Assembly: GCA_032433765.1 (NCBI GenBank)
Contig: JAVIAB010000101.1
Coordinates: forward strand, 60,875,592 to 60,939,591
Direction: 5' to 3'
DNA length: 64,000 nucleotides
Origin: Megaustenia siamemsis
Taxonomy: Eukaryota; Mollusca; Gastropoda; Stylommatophora; Ariophantidae
Each line of letters opens with the position of its first letter. The first letter of the stretch is position 1. The notes under the pieces are model-generated. The model was not told the origin of the DNA, did not search any database, and saw nothing but the letters and a program-made list of their open reading frames with translations. The position numbers were made by a program, and so were the translations under genes. Below are positions 22,936-33,756 of this stretch, in pieces.

Positions 22936-23533
22936 TCTTTCACCTTTATCCAGAGGTAGGACTTTCAATAGAAGTGTTACTTAATTCAGCAGCCACTATC
23001 AATGAGAAAAAATGAGACACAATACCGTGAGAGCACCTTGAGTGCATTTATCGTCAAGAATGAATTGAAACACGGTTTCTTCTTAACGTCAAAATTGTGT
23101 TCTTGTTATTTCCTTTTCATGTAAATTTCTTGTTCATCCAATGCACCCGGAAGACATATTTTATTCGCGTGATACAAAATAGGTGATTACTCGTTTTGGT
23201 TCAACTTAGGTCAAACATGAAACCAACAAGAAAAAAAAAAAACAAATCGTCAATATGGATTTCATTTTCGCTGAAGAAACTTAATTATTGTATTATTCTG
23301 ATGAACACTCACAATCACACATTGATGCATGTATGTCTGAGTTGTTTATACACATATATAATCTTATTTCCGCACAGTAGGCTTGCTTGTCCACCGACGG
23401 AATGCAAATCATTAACACATCATACACGCTTTAATTGACCCAACAATTTTACTGTAATCAACCTAATCTTCAACAAGTAATAGTTTAATGTCGATGTTAT
23501 ATTCCTTATAGACAGTGGTGTAGAATAGCTTAC

Positions 23534-23563
23534 CATAAGGAATTCATTCATCGCTCTGGCAAT
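23534..23563 (-). CDS. micro-exon, 30 nt (IARAMNEFLM)
   Basis: The acceptor is GTTTTGTAACCACTTAG and the donor GTAAGCTATTC. Phase 0 reads IARAMNEFLM with no stop. It is one of six 30-nt exons. The acceptor has a broken pyrimidine tract. Confidence 0.68.
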
Positions 23564-23649
23564 CTAAGTGGTTACAAAACGATTGCTAGATTAAAACTAC
23601 AAACTGAACAATCCTAATCTGCGTTACTCATTCTCCCTTGAAACAAAAT

Positions 23650-23935
23650 TCATCATCATCGAGTGTCATCTCCGCATCGAAGGTTGGCTACCATGGAGCG
23701 CCATTCTGCTTTGTCTCTTGCTTTGATGGTGCAGGTTGTCACATGCTGGTTTGTCCATCTTTTGATGTTACTCGTCCATGATAGTCTTGGTCTGCCTCTG
23801 CCTCTTTTACCTTGTATTTTCCCCTCCAGGATTACTTTTAGTAGGCTTTTGTGTCTCTTAACATGGCCGAAAAATCGCAATTATCTTGTTTGAATTGTGT
23901 TTAGTAGTTCCCTTTTTATCTTTCGTTGTTTTAAG
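23650..23935 (-). mobile_element. LINE 3' end (family L-B)
   Basis: The minus strand is open through MRFFGHVKRHKSLLKVILEG, then GKRGRGRPRLSWTSNIKRW and EWRSMVANLRCGDDTR, with the (GAT)n tail at 23650. It is one of the best-kept L-B ends. Confidence 0.9.
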
Positions 23936-24467
23936 ACATCATCGTTTATTTTATTTTATTTCCATCCAATTTTACCGTATTCTTGTATATATTCACATTT
24001 CAACGGCTTTAATTCTCTGTTGACTGTGGTGAAATAAAACTACATTATATTTAGTTGTATCTGCATCAGCCATAACACTATTGTATCTTCTCTTGTGATG
24101 ATCAGAAACTCGTAGGTGTCATTGAATTGCAAATGCAAATAATGTTTGTGTTTTATGACGAACAAGTCACGACACATCGAAGCGAATTTTGAGCCATTGA
24201 AATACAAAAGGTCACAGGAAATGCCTCAACAAAACAGAACATGGTAACATAAAATTTTTTTGATGGCTAAACATTCTATGATAATTGTATACATTTAACA
24301 AATGAAAATAAAGATTAGTGAAAATACCAGGATCATAATTCTGTGATTATATATAAAGAAATGAAACGTCAAGAAATGTAGTGGTTAAGATAATAATCAA
24401 ATGAATGATGATGGTAAAGAAAGAAAAAGACAAACATTTTATTTGAACAAAAAACATCTTAAGAGAA

Positions 24468-24826
24468 TGAAATAAAGTAAAGGTAAAGGTAAAGTACGAG
24501 ACTTGAACCGGCGTCTTAGCACGCGAGTATATACCCATATGTGCTCGGCCGCCTATCCATAAATGTTCGGATATTTCTGTATAGTGTAGCCTCAAGCATC
24601 TATACTTAGATGCGAAGCGACATTCCTCACCTTCCCAGGATAATACCCTGGTACCCATTTCTGCCAACGGCTGGGTCGACCGTGGGGGTATTTTTTTTTT
24701 TTTTTCCAACCACGAGTACAATTCACACTGCTCCCAGCGGGAATCGAACACGGGTTGTCCGAACGTCGGTAGTCTAGTCGGGTGGTTTTCCCAACTAGGC
24801 TACCGAGGCCCCCCTGAAATAAAGTA
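24468..24826 (-). mobile_element. SINE-B with 12-bp target duplication
   Basis: TGAAATAAAGTA flanks the element (24468-24479 and 24815-24826). On minus it starts GGGGGGCCTCGGTAGCCTAG, with the B box CGTGTTCGATTCCC. It ends in a TACTTTACCTTTACCTTTAC tail. Its centre, including CTGGGTACCA-type sequence, matches the SINE-A centre, but the head is a different tRNA derivative. Confidence 0.9.
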
Positions 24827-24849
24827 TGACGTCAAAGACCGAATAAAAA

Positions 24850-25010
24850 AAAAAAAACTATAATAATAATGGTTTAAAGATATCAATGAGACATTGAATG
24901 TGACAATAGAAGAAATGGAAGACATGGCTTAAGACAGAAGTTCTTTCAGATGGACTGTGGTGAATGCAATGGTATGCAAATTATATGAGTCCTGATGATG
25001 ATGATATGCA
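24850..25010 (+). mobile_element. LINE 3' end remnant (probable L-C-like)
   Basis: It contains EEMEDMA-like coding remnants and RWTVVNAM-type sequence also seen in reverse orientation at 11.88 kb and 38.86 kb, followed by a (GAT)n tail. Short and degraded. Confidence 0.45.
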
Positions 25011-25329
25011 TGTCAACACGTAGCTGGTGGTATACTCTGACTAAATACACGTTGTTTAATTCTTAACCGGTTTATGTGATTTTTTCCCTTGTTTTCTTTA
25101 TTTGATGCCACAACACTACTAATATCCCCAAAATAACTGAATTAACAAAATTGTTTCACTTTTTATTGACTTGTTATATTATGTCCAACAAACCGAATGA
25201 AACGCCACATGGCATGCATTAAAGAGGGTGTCGGAAGGGTCGAGCGGGTGTTCAGCTTGAAACGTTATCGTCCCACGATGAAGGTTGTTGTTATGTGTGC
25301 ATATCATGACACTATGTTGTCTGACATCT

Positions 25330-25720
25330 TATCTGTGCCCTCATCATCATCATCATCAAAAACCGGGCCTGCTGGAGTAGGTGATCATGTCTCTCCACAA
25401 CTTTCCATCTCGGGAGCTATTAATAATTTATGTTGTTGACCTTCTGCCAAGCCATTCTCTTAAGCTGTCTGTTATTTTGTCTCTTTGCTTCACTTCGTCC
25501 CTAAATGTTTTCAGTTGTTACAATATATTCCAGTCGTTCTGTTCTTATTACATGGCCAAAAAATAAATGATTGTTTCTTCCTAATATTGGAAATTAACTA
25601 TATTTTTGCTTTGACCTCTCTCAGAACAGCTTCATTACTCTTCTTAACTGTCCATGGCACTCTCAACATTCTTCTGTAAATCCACATTTCTACAAACTCC
25701 AATCTGTGCCCTAGAGTTGT
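25330..25720 (-). mobile_element. LINE C-terminal fragment (family L-A, variant)
   Basis: The minus strand covers the GILERVPWTVKKSNEAVLREV-type stretch and the KQSFIFWPCNKNR-like and TEVKQRDKITDSLREWLGR-like segments, in several frames. It is preceded by a (GAT)n run at 25341. Confidence 0.75.
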
Positions 25721-25869
25721 AATAATGTTGACGTATGGCAACACATTATGTGATCCACTTAACAAAGAATATATTATGTGTTGCTATCTATCTGAACTAG
25801 CAGCAAATCGTCATTTGTGGAGAAACCCACTCTATATGCCGTATTTGGCTCGAGAAGAAATGAAAGTTT

Positions 25870-26312
25870 ATTCATGATATAATAGGTCATTGACTCCTAA
25901 TATAACTTGCCAATGCCTTCTAATATAGTATATCATTGACACATAATATAATATGTCACTTACTCCTGATATAATATTTCATTGACTCCGGATATAATAT
26001 GTCACTTATTCCTGACACAATATGTCATTGACTCCTGATACAATATGCCATTGACTCCTGATAGTATATGTCATTGACTTCCGATATAATATGTCACTTA
26101 CACTGATATACTGTGTCATTGACTCCTGATATAATATGTGATTGATTCATGCTATAATAGGTCATCGACTACTAATATAACTTGCCATTGCTTCCTAATA
26201 TAGTATATTATTGACAGTACTAATATGTCACTTACTTCTGATATAATATGTCATTGACCCCTGATATAATATGTCATTGACTCCTGATGTAATGTGTCAT
26301 TGACTTCGTCTT
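25870..26312. repeat. minisatellite, about 23-bp unit
   Basis: The unit is roughly TGATATAATATGTCATTGACTCC in shorter form. It repeats about 19 times with variable substitution. No coding potential. Confidence 0.9.
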
Positions 26313-26589
26313 GTCCTCATGCTGAGGTCTATATTGCTTATAAAGTTATAAACGTGTGCCCTGTCATCTTGTCCTCTTTCATGTTGTCCCTTGTCAGCGT
26401 GTCCCGTTTTATCTTGTTCTACTTATGAACCTATATTTACTACTGCCTCTTATAAATGGCATAATTAACACAATATTTTCAGTGAGTTCACGTTTATTCA
26501 TTTTTTTATGTTACGTATTTAGATCATCCATTTCTGTACTATGTGTTTGTTACCACATTGTAGCACTGAAATAAACAGTTATGATGAAC

Positions 26590-27150
26590 CTGAACTAGCA
26601 CATCTAGCGTCAAATGCCTTCAACAAACTGACGAACATCTGGGATCCAAAGTTCTCAGTAAACGAACATAACATAAAACTGTATAACAAATTATAACTTC
26701 AACTTATAACAAATAACATCAGGGCTAAAACTAAAAAAAACAAACTGGTATATCTTCTCCTCATAATTCCTGAATTGTGGGGAGACATGAACTTTAGACA
26801 AGAAAACCATCAAATTGAAGCCTTTGAATGTAGATTTATAGAAGAATAATAGTAGTGGATGGACAGAAAAGAAACAAAATATGCAGTTTTAAAACAAGTA
26901 AACAAGAAAAGAGAACTACTAAACACAATTAAAAACAAGACCAATGAGATTTTTGGGGCACGTTAAAAGTCAGAGAAGCCTACTAAAAGTAATCTTAGAA
27001 GGGGAAATGCAAGGAAAAAGAGGCAGAGGCTGACCAAACTTACATGGACGAGTAACATCAAAAGATGGACAGGTCTGTCTATGACAATCAGCACCATTAA
27101 GCTAGAGACACAGCAGAATTGCGCTCCATCTTTGAAAGCAAATGTCTTCA
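26590..27150 (+). mobile_element. LINE C-terminal fragment (family L-B), degraded
   Basis: The region before the L-B end (KTNKLVYLLLIIPELWGD-like, with DKKTIKLKPLNVDL-like sequence) leads to RPMRFLGHVKSQRSLLKVIL and then the SNIKRWTG region near 27.06 kb. Stops and shifts throughout. Confidence 0.78.
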
Positions 27151-27159
27151 TAGGATCTC

Positions 27160-27490
27160 ATACATAAGCTGAAAATAATACAATACAAAATAATAAATAA
27201 GAGACACATCAAAACTAGAATACGTGTCGAGTTTTATAAGAAGAAGGCGTTGGAAAAAAACATCGGTCATGTGCTGAGAATGAATGAAGAAATACTTCCT
27301 CAACAAACATTCATGAGGAAACCATCTGGTTAACGAGAACACAGCAAAATCGTTATGCAGATCAATTACAGGGGAATGCTCAGCATGAGAAACACTCAGA
27401 GATTACAAGAACTAGCAGACAATAGAAAATCGTGGAGAACTACAACTTCCACCCTACGTGACGTCTTCGTCTTGAGAGGAAAATGAATGA
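27160..27490 (+). mobile_element. LINE C-terminal tail of another family
   Basis: The frame reads IGHVLRMNEEILPQQTFM, then SMRNTQRLQELADNRKSW. This is the GHVLRM...LAxNRxxWR pattern of non-LTR retrotransposon C-termini, different from families L-A to L-C. Confidence 0.65.
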
Positions 27491-27714
27491 ATGATCTAGC
27501 ACCTCCAGTGTGATTGAATGTATTTTAGTCATCCATGTAGTATCGTCTACTTTCGCCATAACGTAGTACCTTGCTTGTTGAGATAGTTGAGTGTGTCTCT
27601 CTACAACTGTGTATCTGCAGTTCATCATTTGTCTTTCTTTTCCCAACTCTTATCTAGTAACGTTTCTTTGCCATCCTCATTTTTCCTTATTTTTTTTAAC
27701 ATGTCACAATGATC

Positions 27715-27770
27715 ACCATCATTGAGTGCCATCTCTGCTTTGAAGGTTGGCTACCATGTAGAACCGTTCT

Positions 27771-27808
<38 letters not shown>

Positions 27809-27990
27809 GCTTTGATAGTGCTGGTTGTTACATGATGACTTGTCCATATTTTCATGCTACTCGTCCATGTTAGTTTTCGTCTGCATCTTTTACCTTGTAT
27901 TTACCCCTCCAAGATTACTTTAAGCAGGCTCTTGTGACTTTTAACAGTCCCCCAAAAAAAAATCTTATTTGTTTTGTTTGAGTTGCGTTT
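27715..27990 (-). mobile_element. LINE 3' end (family L-B) with (TC)n insert
   Basis: L-B C-terminus on minus, interrupted at 27775-27807 by a pure TC dinucleotide run that expanded from a CTCTGTCTC-like site in the family sequence. Confidence 0.82.
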
Positions 27991-28148
27991 ATTTTATCAA
28001 ACGATGCGGATGTCTACATTAATTACAATCTGACACTCGTTTATTAAATAATTGAATATTCAAGCAGTTAATTAAACAAAAAGTTCAACTACTTCATTTA
28101 TTTAATCATGTTGGTTACATATTGTCACTATTCGACCATGATACGTAC

Positions 28149-28169
28149 ATGTAATCCATATTCTTCTAT
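28149..28169 (-). CDS. micro-exon, 21 nt (IEEYGLH)
   Basis: The acceptor is ATTATCCTCTGTTACAG and the donor GTACGTATCATGG. Phase 0 reads IEEYGLH. The donor deviates at position 4 but is otherwise good. Confidence 0.7.
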
Positions 28170-28309
28170 CTGTAACAGAGGATAATGATATCTTAGAAAA
28201 CACATTACTTAACACAATTATGCATCATTGGTGTTACCTATTCAACAAACAATGAGAGGCCTGTTTACCGTGTTTGTACATACAACTACAGACCGCTTTG
28301 TCTATCAAA

Positions 28310-28612
28310 ACGTTAGTATGAGTGCCTGGAGAAGTAATAGCCAAATACAAATAAAAAGGAAGAGATACAGAAATGACGATGGCGCTGGAAAGGACACACA
28401 ATGCGAAAGCCAAATGAAAGTATTACACGACATGCCTTTTTATTTTATCCCCAAGGGAAAAGACAGAGAGAAGACCAAACTATTCTTGGAGAAGACAGGT
28501 GAAATAGAGATGAAGATAATGGGAAAGACATGGAATGATCTTAAACGGATGGCAAAATACAGCCTGGAAAAAGTTTTTTGAAGACCTATTGATTTGAACA
28601 GAAAACTAAGAA
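28310..28612 (+). mobile_element. LINE C-terminal fragment (family L-C)
   Basis: The frame includes KDREKTKLFLEKTGEIEMKI, MGKTWNDLKRMAKYSLEKVF and a short continuation FEDLLI. It is the longest open L-C copy here. Confidence 0.72.
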
Positions 28613-29129
28613 GAATAAGATGAACGTCTATACATACTTTCCCTTTGTGATTTCTACACCTTGATGAGAACTGATGTACGATGGAAATAACAACATCTTG
28701 CATGTGGGTTTCTTTGTTAGCATCATCGTCAATGATCGTCAGACGCAACCATAGGTGCTCCGATATCCCCTTCGAGCAAATGTAAGGAGGCACCAGACAC
28801 CCGTTAACGAACTCCGTTGTAGAGCCTGGGATCCAAAATGTAGTAGGTCTCTGCTGATACATTTCCCCCGACAGCGACCATATTTATGGTATAATTTTAT
28901 TCGATTTTAACTGCCAATGGTTTTTAACGTGCGGAAGTGCATACGGTACCTCCAATTTATGGCCGTTATTTAAGATAGCTGGATTTCAGATTCCACTACC
29001 GAAGAGAACAGGGGAGGTTAACGTCGAAAACCAACTAATGATTAATTGTTCCTTTTAAATAAATAAAAAAATCATCAATTTGTATATGTAGGTCTTATTA
29101 GCAAATATTGTATGGCGAACATAAGGACG

Positions 29130-29420
29130 GAAAGAGATCAAAGGGTAGACTAGTGCTGAGATATAAAGATGTTTGCAGGGAAACCTTCAGTGAATGCTCT
29201 ATCAGTGAAAGAAACAGGGAGGATCGCAGCAAATGCTGAACAAACGTAAAAAAACGGCACCAGTGATATCAAATTCAGAAGACAAAAGGCGCAGGAAAAG
29301 TAGTCAAGACCAGGCACCAAGAATGTATCTTGTTCTGCAGATGGTTCTGTCTATCCAATATTACCTGATTCAGTCACGAGAGAAGCAGATAAGCAAATTA
29401 GCATCCCATATAGAATATTA
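29130..29420 (+). mobile_element. LINE C-terminal fragment, zinc-knuckle type
   Basis: It is similar to the elements at 21.1 kb and 62.2 kb, including SNSEDKRRRKSSQD and a degraded C..C...SVTRE end. Several cysteine positions are lost. Confidence 0.55.
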
Positions 29421-29639
29421 ATATTTTAAAAATCTACTGACTTCCTTGATACCAACCGTCTGCCAAGAAGCCAAAGACAACTCAGGTATGTATGTCAGTT
29501 TTTATTTAAAGAAGAATCTTCTTAATTTACTAATACTCTGTCTCAACATGAACCAATATTGACACATAAATAGTTATTTTTTTGTGTTTTTAAAATTATT
29601 TATCTAAGTCGAAGATACTAACTAAAAAGTTTAGTTTTA

Positions 29640-30000
29640 TTTCTACCTTTTATTGTTTGTTCGAAATGTAATTATCAAGTCCAAATCTAAGCAAGAAGAA
29701 GACGGTGGACATGTGATGAGAAGAGATAATAACCGAATAGCAAAACAAGTCCCCATGTAGGAAACAGCAGGTTTGAGGAAATGAAGCCGACCCAAAGAAA
29801 CACTGAGAAGAAAATTGATCAGAGAGGCTAAAGGAATCGGCTTCCACAATGCAATCGAGATGCTTGCACATAACTGAGACAAATGGCAAGATTTGATTAA
29901 AGATCTTTGCAAAGACTGAGTTTGCCAGAAAGAAAATTTCAAAACAGGAAAAGAGTATCTGAGTCTATGTCCCATGGACCGACAACGGCTAGAAAGGTCG
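29640..30000 (+). mobile_element. LINE C-terminal tail (GHVMRRDNNR type)
   Basis: The frame reads EEDGGHVMRRDNNRIAKQV, then SRPKETLRRKLIREAKGIGF and DKWQDLIKDLCKD. This is a recognisable LINE protein end with stops near 29.76 and 29.88 kb. It is followed by a short L-B-like end on minus. Confidence 0.68.
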
Positions 30001-30389
30001 ATAATCATCATCATTGAGCGCCATCTCCGCGTCCTACTAGACCGATAACTATCCTTTCACCCGTCTTCCCTTCCTTCAGCCTGCCTTATTGCCACGATAT
30101 TTTCCAACAGTTCCTATCTCAGTACATCTTAAACAAATTATGATCGCATGGTATTCGATGATAGCAACATGTTTTTACTCGGGTCCACTTTATATCATAG
30201 TTAATCAGTGTAGATGGCAATATTATTGGCAACATTCTTCTAAAAGACCCATATCATTTATCTTAGTATACGATCTTGTAGTTTGTCTTTAGTTTTCCAA
30301 GATTGCCTTTCATGTATTCTTATAGTACTCTACCTATTAAATAAATCATGTTAACATAAATAAGAAACAAATCACATCAGTCTTCTTCT

Positions 30390-30745
30390 TCCTTTCTACC
30401 TTTTTAGCTCCCAGTGGAGCATAGGTCTTCAACAAACACCTTCCAAGTCGTTCTGTTTTTTGCCATTATTTTAAGATCATTCCTTGTCTTTCCCATCATG
30501 TTCATCTCTGCTTCTATTTGTCTTTTCCAAGAATTCCTTGGTCTTCCTCTTTGTCTTTTCCCTGAGGAGTCCAACAAAGGGCATGTTGTGTAATACTCTC
30601 AGTTGGCCTCCGCAGTGTGTGTCCTATCCAGTGCCATCGTCTTCGCTGTATCTCTTTATCCACTGGTATTTGACTGGTACATTTCCATAATTCTATGTTA
30701 GTGATTTTGTCCTGTCATTTCCATCCTTTTATTCTGCGTAAGCAT
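30390..30745 (-). mobile_element. LINE C-terminal fragment (family L-C)
   Basis: The minus strand reads as the L-C core (REKTKRKTKEFLEKTNRSRD-like, DMMGKTRNDLKI-like, then the KRPMLHWELKR end). It is in the opposite orientation to the other copies. Confidence 0.72.
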
Positions 30746-30759
30746 CCATTAATGAAAGT

Positions 30760-31300
30760 CACACTGGGGAAAAGAGAACGCTAGAATAAGGCATAGATGA
30801 CAGCAGAGACACTGGATAAAATTAAAGAAAGAAAGAACAAGAAAGTAGACATAAATAAAAGCCAAACGAGAAGTAATAATGCCAAGAAACAGAAAGCTTA
30901 CACAGAGGTGAACAAAGAAGTGAGAAGATGCATTAAAAGGGATAAGAGGAAATATGTGAACTAGCTAAAGAGGCAGAAGAAGAAGCAAATAAAGGGAATA
31001 TGAAAGAACTGTACAACAACACAAAAAAGTTAAGTGGAAAATACAAACAGATCAATGCATTTATTAAAGATAAGAAACGAAATCTGATTAGTAATATAAG
31101 GGAACAAATCAAGATATTGAAAGAGAAGTCTTAAGAACTTTTGAATAGACCCGGCTCAAATAATCCTCCATATATACTACCAGCAGAAGAAGAGTTACAC
31201 ATTAACTGTAGAAAACCAAGCAAAGACAAAATAATGAAAGCATTTAAACTATTAAAAATGGTATTCACATCCTATCAAGGGATATTAAAAAAGACACACA
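30760..31300 (+). mobile_element. LINE pre-RT fragment
   Basis: The frame reads TAETLDKIKERKNKKVDINK, then KAYTEVNKEVRRCIKRDKRK, a stop, and LAKEAEEEANKGNMKELYNN TKKLSGKY. This is the region between endonuclease and RT in RTE-like elements. It ends in RKPSKDKIMKAFKLLKMV-like sequence. It lies immediately beside the 31360 micro-exon. Confidence 0.78.
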
Positions 31301-31359
31301 ATGTCAAACTGTAGCTATTGTTATCATTCATTATTCGTGGTCACGGTCACGTTACTTAC

Positions 31360-31389
31360 TCGGCCGTAATTGTTTATTGACATGGCATT
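31360..31389 (-). CDS. micro-exon, 30 nt (NAMSINNYGR)
   Basis: The acceptor is CCGCTTATTTCTCAG and the donor GTAAGTAACGTGACC, nearly the same 5' intron start as the exon at 54293. Phase 0 reads NAMSINNYGR. Confidence 0.8.
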
Positions 31390-31539
31390 CTGAGAAATAA
31401 GCGGAAGTTCGTTTGAAAAAAACAAGTAATTTAATCAAACATATCTCATCCTTCTTCATTGTTTCTATCTTTCTATTTTCATTATCAAAGCTATTATTAG
31501 AATTGACTAAACTACTTTGTTGTTTGACATTATAGTGAA

Positions 31540-32115
31540 GGACAGGAAAAATTAAATTAAGGACTCAGTCGCAATTGCAAATAGACAAACGTATTGGTAG
31601 CAAAAAAAGAAAAATACATCACCACAATTCACAATAAAAACATGTGAGGAAAAATACAATTAAAACAGGTAAATGCATTTAAATAGCTGGGAACAATGTT
31701 AACCTCAGATGGTAGATGTACAACATATGTGAGATGCAGTGTGGCTCACGCAAAATGCAGCTTTCCAAAAAATGAGGAAGATATATGCGATTCATTTTTG
31801 ACAATACAAACAAGAAAAAGAGTTCATAAATGTTATGTAGAGCCAGTCTTAACATATGCATGTGAATCATGGACAATATGAAAACATGTAAGAAAATAAC
31901 AGGAAGCTGTAAAAATGAGGTTTTACAGAATAATGTAGAGAATACCATGGACAGCTAAGAAGAGAAATGAAAACGTTCTGAAACAGGCCAAAAAAAAGAG
32001 AATGCCAACTTCCAATAATAGGAAATAACAAACATAACTTTTTGTCCATACAATGCGAAGGGAAAAGCTACACCAGCAACCATGATACTTGATGATGATG
32101 ATTATGATATTTAAC
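31540..32115 (+). mobile_element. LINE C-terminal fragment (family L-A, variant)
   Basis: Covers the GTMLTSDGRCTTYVRCSVAH, TRKRVHKCYVEPVLTYACES and RRMPWTAKKRNENVLKQA-like regions in several frames, ending in a (GAT)n run. It is closest to the copies at 36.8 and 40.2 kb. Confidence 0.82.
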
Positions 32116-32643
32116 ATTTGGGGACAAAATGAAAAACTACCATGTCAGCGTTCGTTGGACAAAATATGACTTTATGATGAACGCTGATAGCGTTGAGCGG
32201 TAAATAAAGAAATAGCTCTTGAGCACAGTTGAAGCATGTTCTCTGTATACAAAACTAGAGAAGCAATAACTCACGGCGGGTCGTCTTGTAGAAAATAAAA
32301 TGCGAAACAGGAGATAGGAGAAAACAAATATTGGCAATAGAATGGGAATTACTTCTTTTTTTTTCTGTTATGAATTAATTCCCCTTTCAGCCTAAAAGGG
32401 AGATATAAAGTCCTATCATGGACCTAATGTTTCTAATATTCCATCAGTCTAAATTGTATAGTCGTTGGCCTTTAATTCTCGTACAGTTTGTTAAAGGCTC
32501 TTTGTATTGTGTTTTGGTATTTCTGTATAATTACGCAACCACACACAATTATATGTTGGTCCTTTATGTTTTTTTATTATTTGTTATAGCAAGAATTATC
32601 AATAAATATAAGTAAAACGCTGAAATTAACTTAAGTAAATAGC

Positions 32644-32930
32644 ACTTCGACAGTTTGGGAGCCGCGATAGCTCACTGGTTAATGGAGTGGACTACAAAGG
32701 ACAAGAGGTAGGGTTCGATCCGAACCGACGGCTTCCAGTTTACCCGGCCTTTAATGGGTACCGATTTTTTTTTCTGGGAAACTAACGCATCACGGGCGTA
32801 ATACCGACCACATTACCCCAAGAATCATGTACTGAAGGTCTGTAAAATTTATGGTCACTAACACCATATTCCCTATACGCCACTTGGCGTGACGTGGGCT
32901 CTTTACTTTTTTTTTTTACTTCGACAGTTT
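32644..32930 (+). mobile_element. SINE-A with 13-bp target duplication
   Basis: ACTTCGACAGTTT is repeated at 32644-32656 and 32918-32930. The element starts GGGAGCCGCGATAGCTCACTGG, has the B box GGTTCGATCC and the common body, and ends in a poly-T run. Confidence 0.93.
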
Positions 32931-33332
32931 AATTCTTCAATATCACATGCGTGGACGATATTGTGTAAAGAAATGATGACAGTTCAAAGAGAAGAGTTAA
33001 CAGCCCGACGTAACGCTATCACATATTATCAATTACCGACTTTCCTATTCCAGCCCATTACTCCGTGCCAGCTTGCATGTCACTGTATGTGAATGACGTC
33101 GCGAAATTATAATTATGTTAGACTTAGTCGAGCAATCGTTCACTATCGGGTGGAGACAGTTGATAGGACACGAAGTGTTGCACAGAATAAGTGTAGTTAT
33201 TTCACGCCAAATATATTGTAAACGCTGCAGTTCGATGCAACAGAGGGTCGACAGCTGGAAGTCATGACTTAGGCGTGCCCACCTCTCCGAGAGTGTCATT
33301 GACTTGAAGGGCTAAAACATCTTGCTCGACGA

Positions 33333-33339
<7 letters not shown>

Positions 33340-33371
<32 letters not shown>
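33340..33371. repeat. (TC)n microsatellite
   Basis: Pure CT dinucleotide run about 90 bp from the 33456 micro-exon on its 3' side. Confidence 0.95.
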
Positions 33372-33373
<2 letters not shown>

Positions 33374-33455
33374 AAGTTATGTACAAAGAGATTCATATTA
33401 CATATTACAAAAACATCGAGTCACAACAACACGGGACATAGAACGTTATACTTAC

Positions 33456-33476
33456 AGTCATTACATCGTGCTTAAA
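33456..33476 (-). CDS. micro-exon, 21 nt (FKHDVMT)
   Basis: The acceptor is TTTTATTATGTTTCAG and the donor GTAAGTATAACGTTC. Phase 0 reads FKHDVMT; the 30-nt exon at 51851 also begins FK. Confidence 0.78.
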
Positions 33477-33756
33477 CTGAAACATAATAAAAGCAACTTT
33501 TTAAATTCCTATAAATCATTTTCTGAACAAAGTTAATCTATTACATGTTTAACTGAAATAACAATAACCAAATAACTGAAATGGCTTTTCAATACCTATC
33601 AAATAGTTATGTGAACACCTCAAATATGATTCCTTACGCTAAAAACGTTACTATTATTATCGTATGTTACGCACTGTTGCGGCTATAATTATTTTTGGCG
33701 TATTCAACAAAATTGTTACACATTGTTATTGGTCATACAGTTCTTTCGGTAGCCTA

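Noticed and set aside
25745..25800. Possible micro-exon on minus near 25.77 kb
   Set aside because: The acceptor CTAGTTCAG and donor GTTAAG give 28 nt with an in-frame stop in phase 0.
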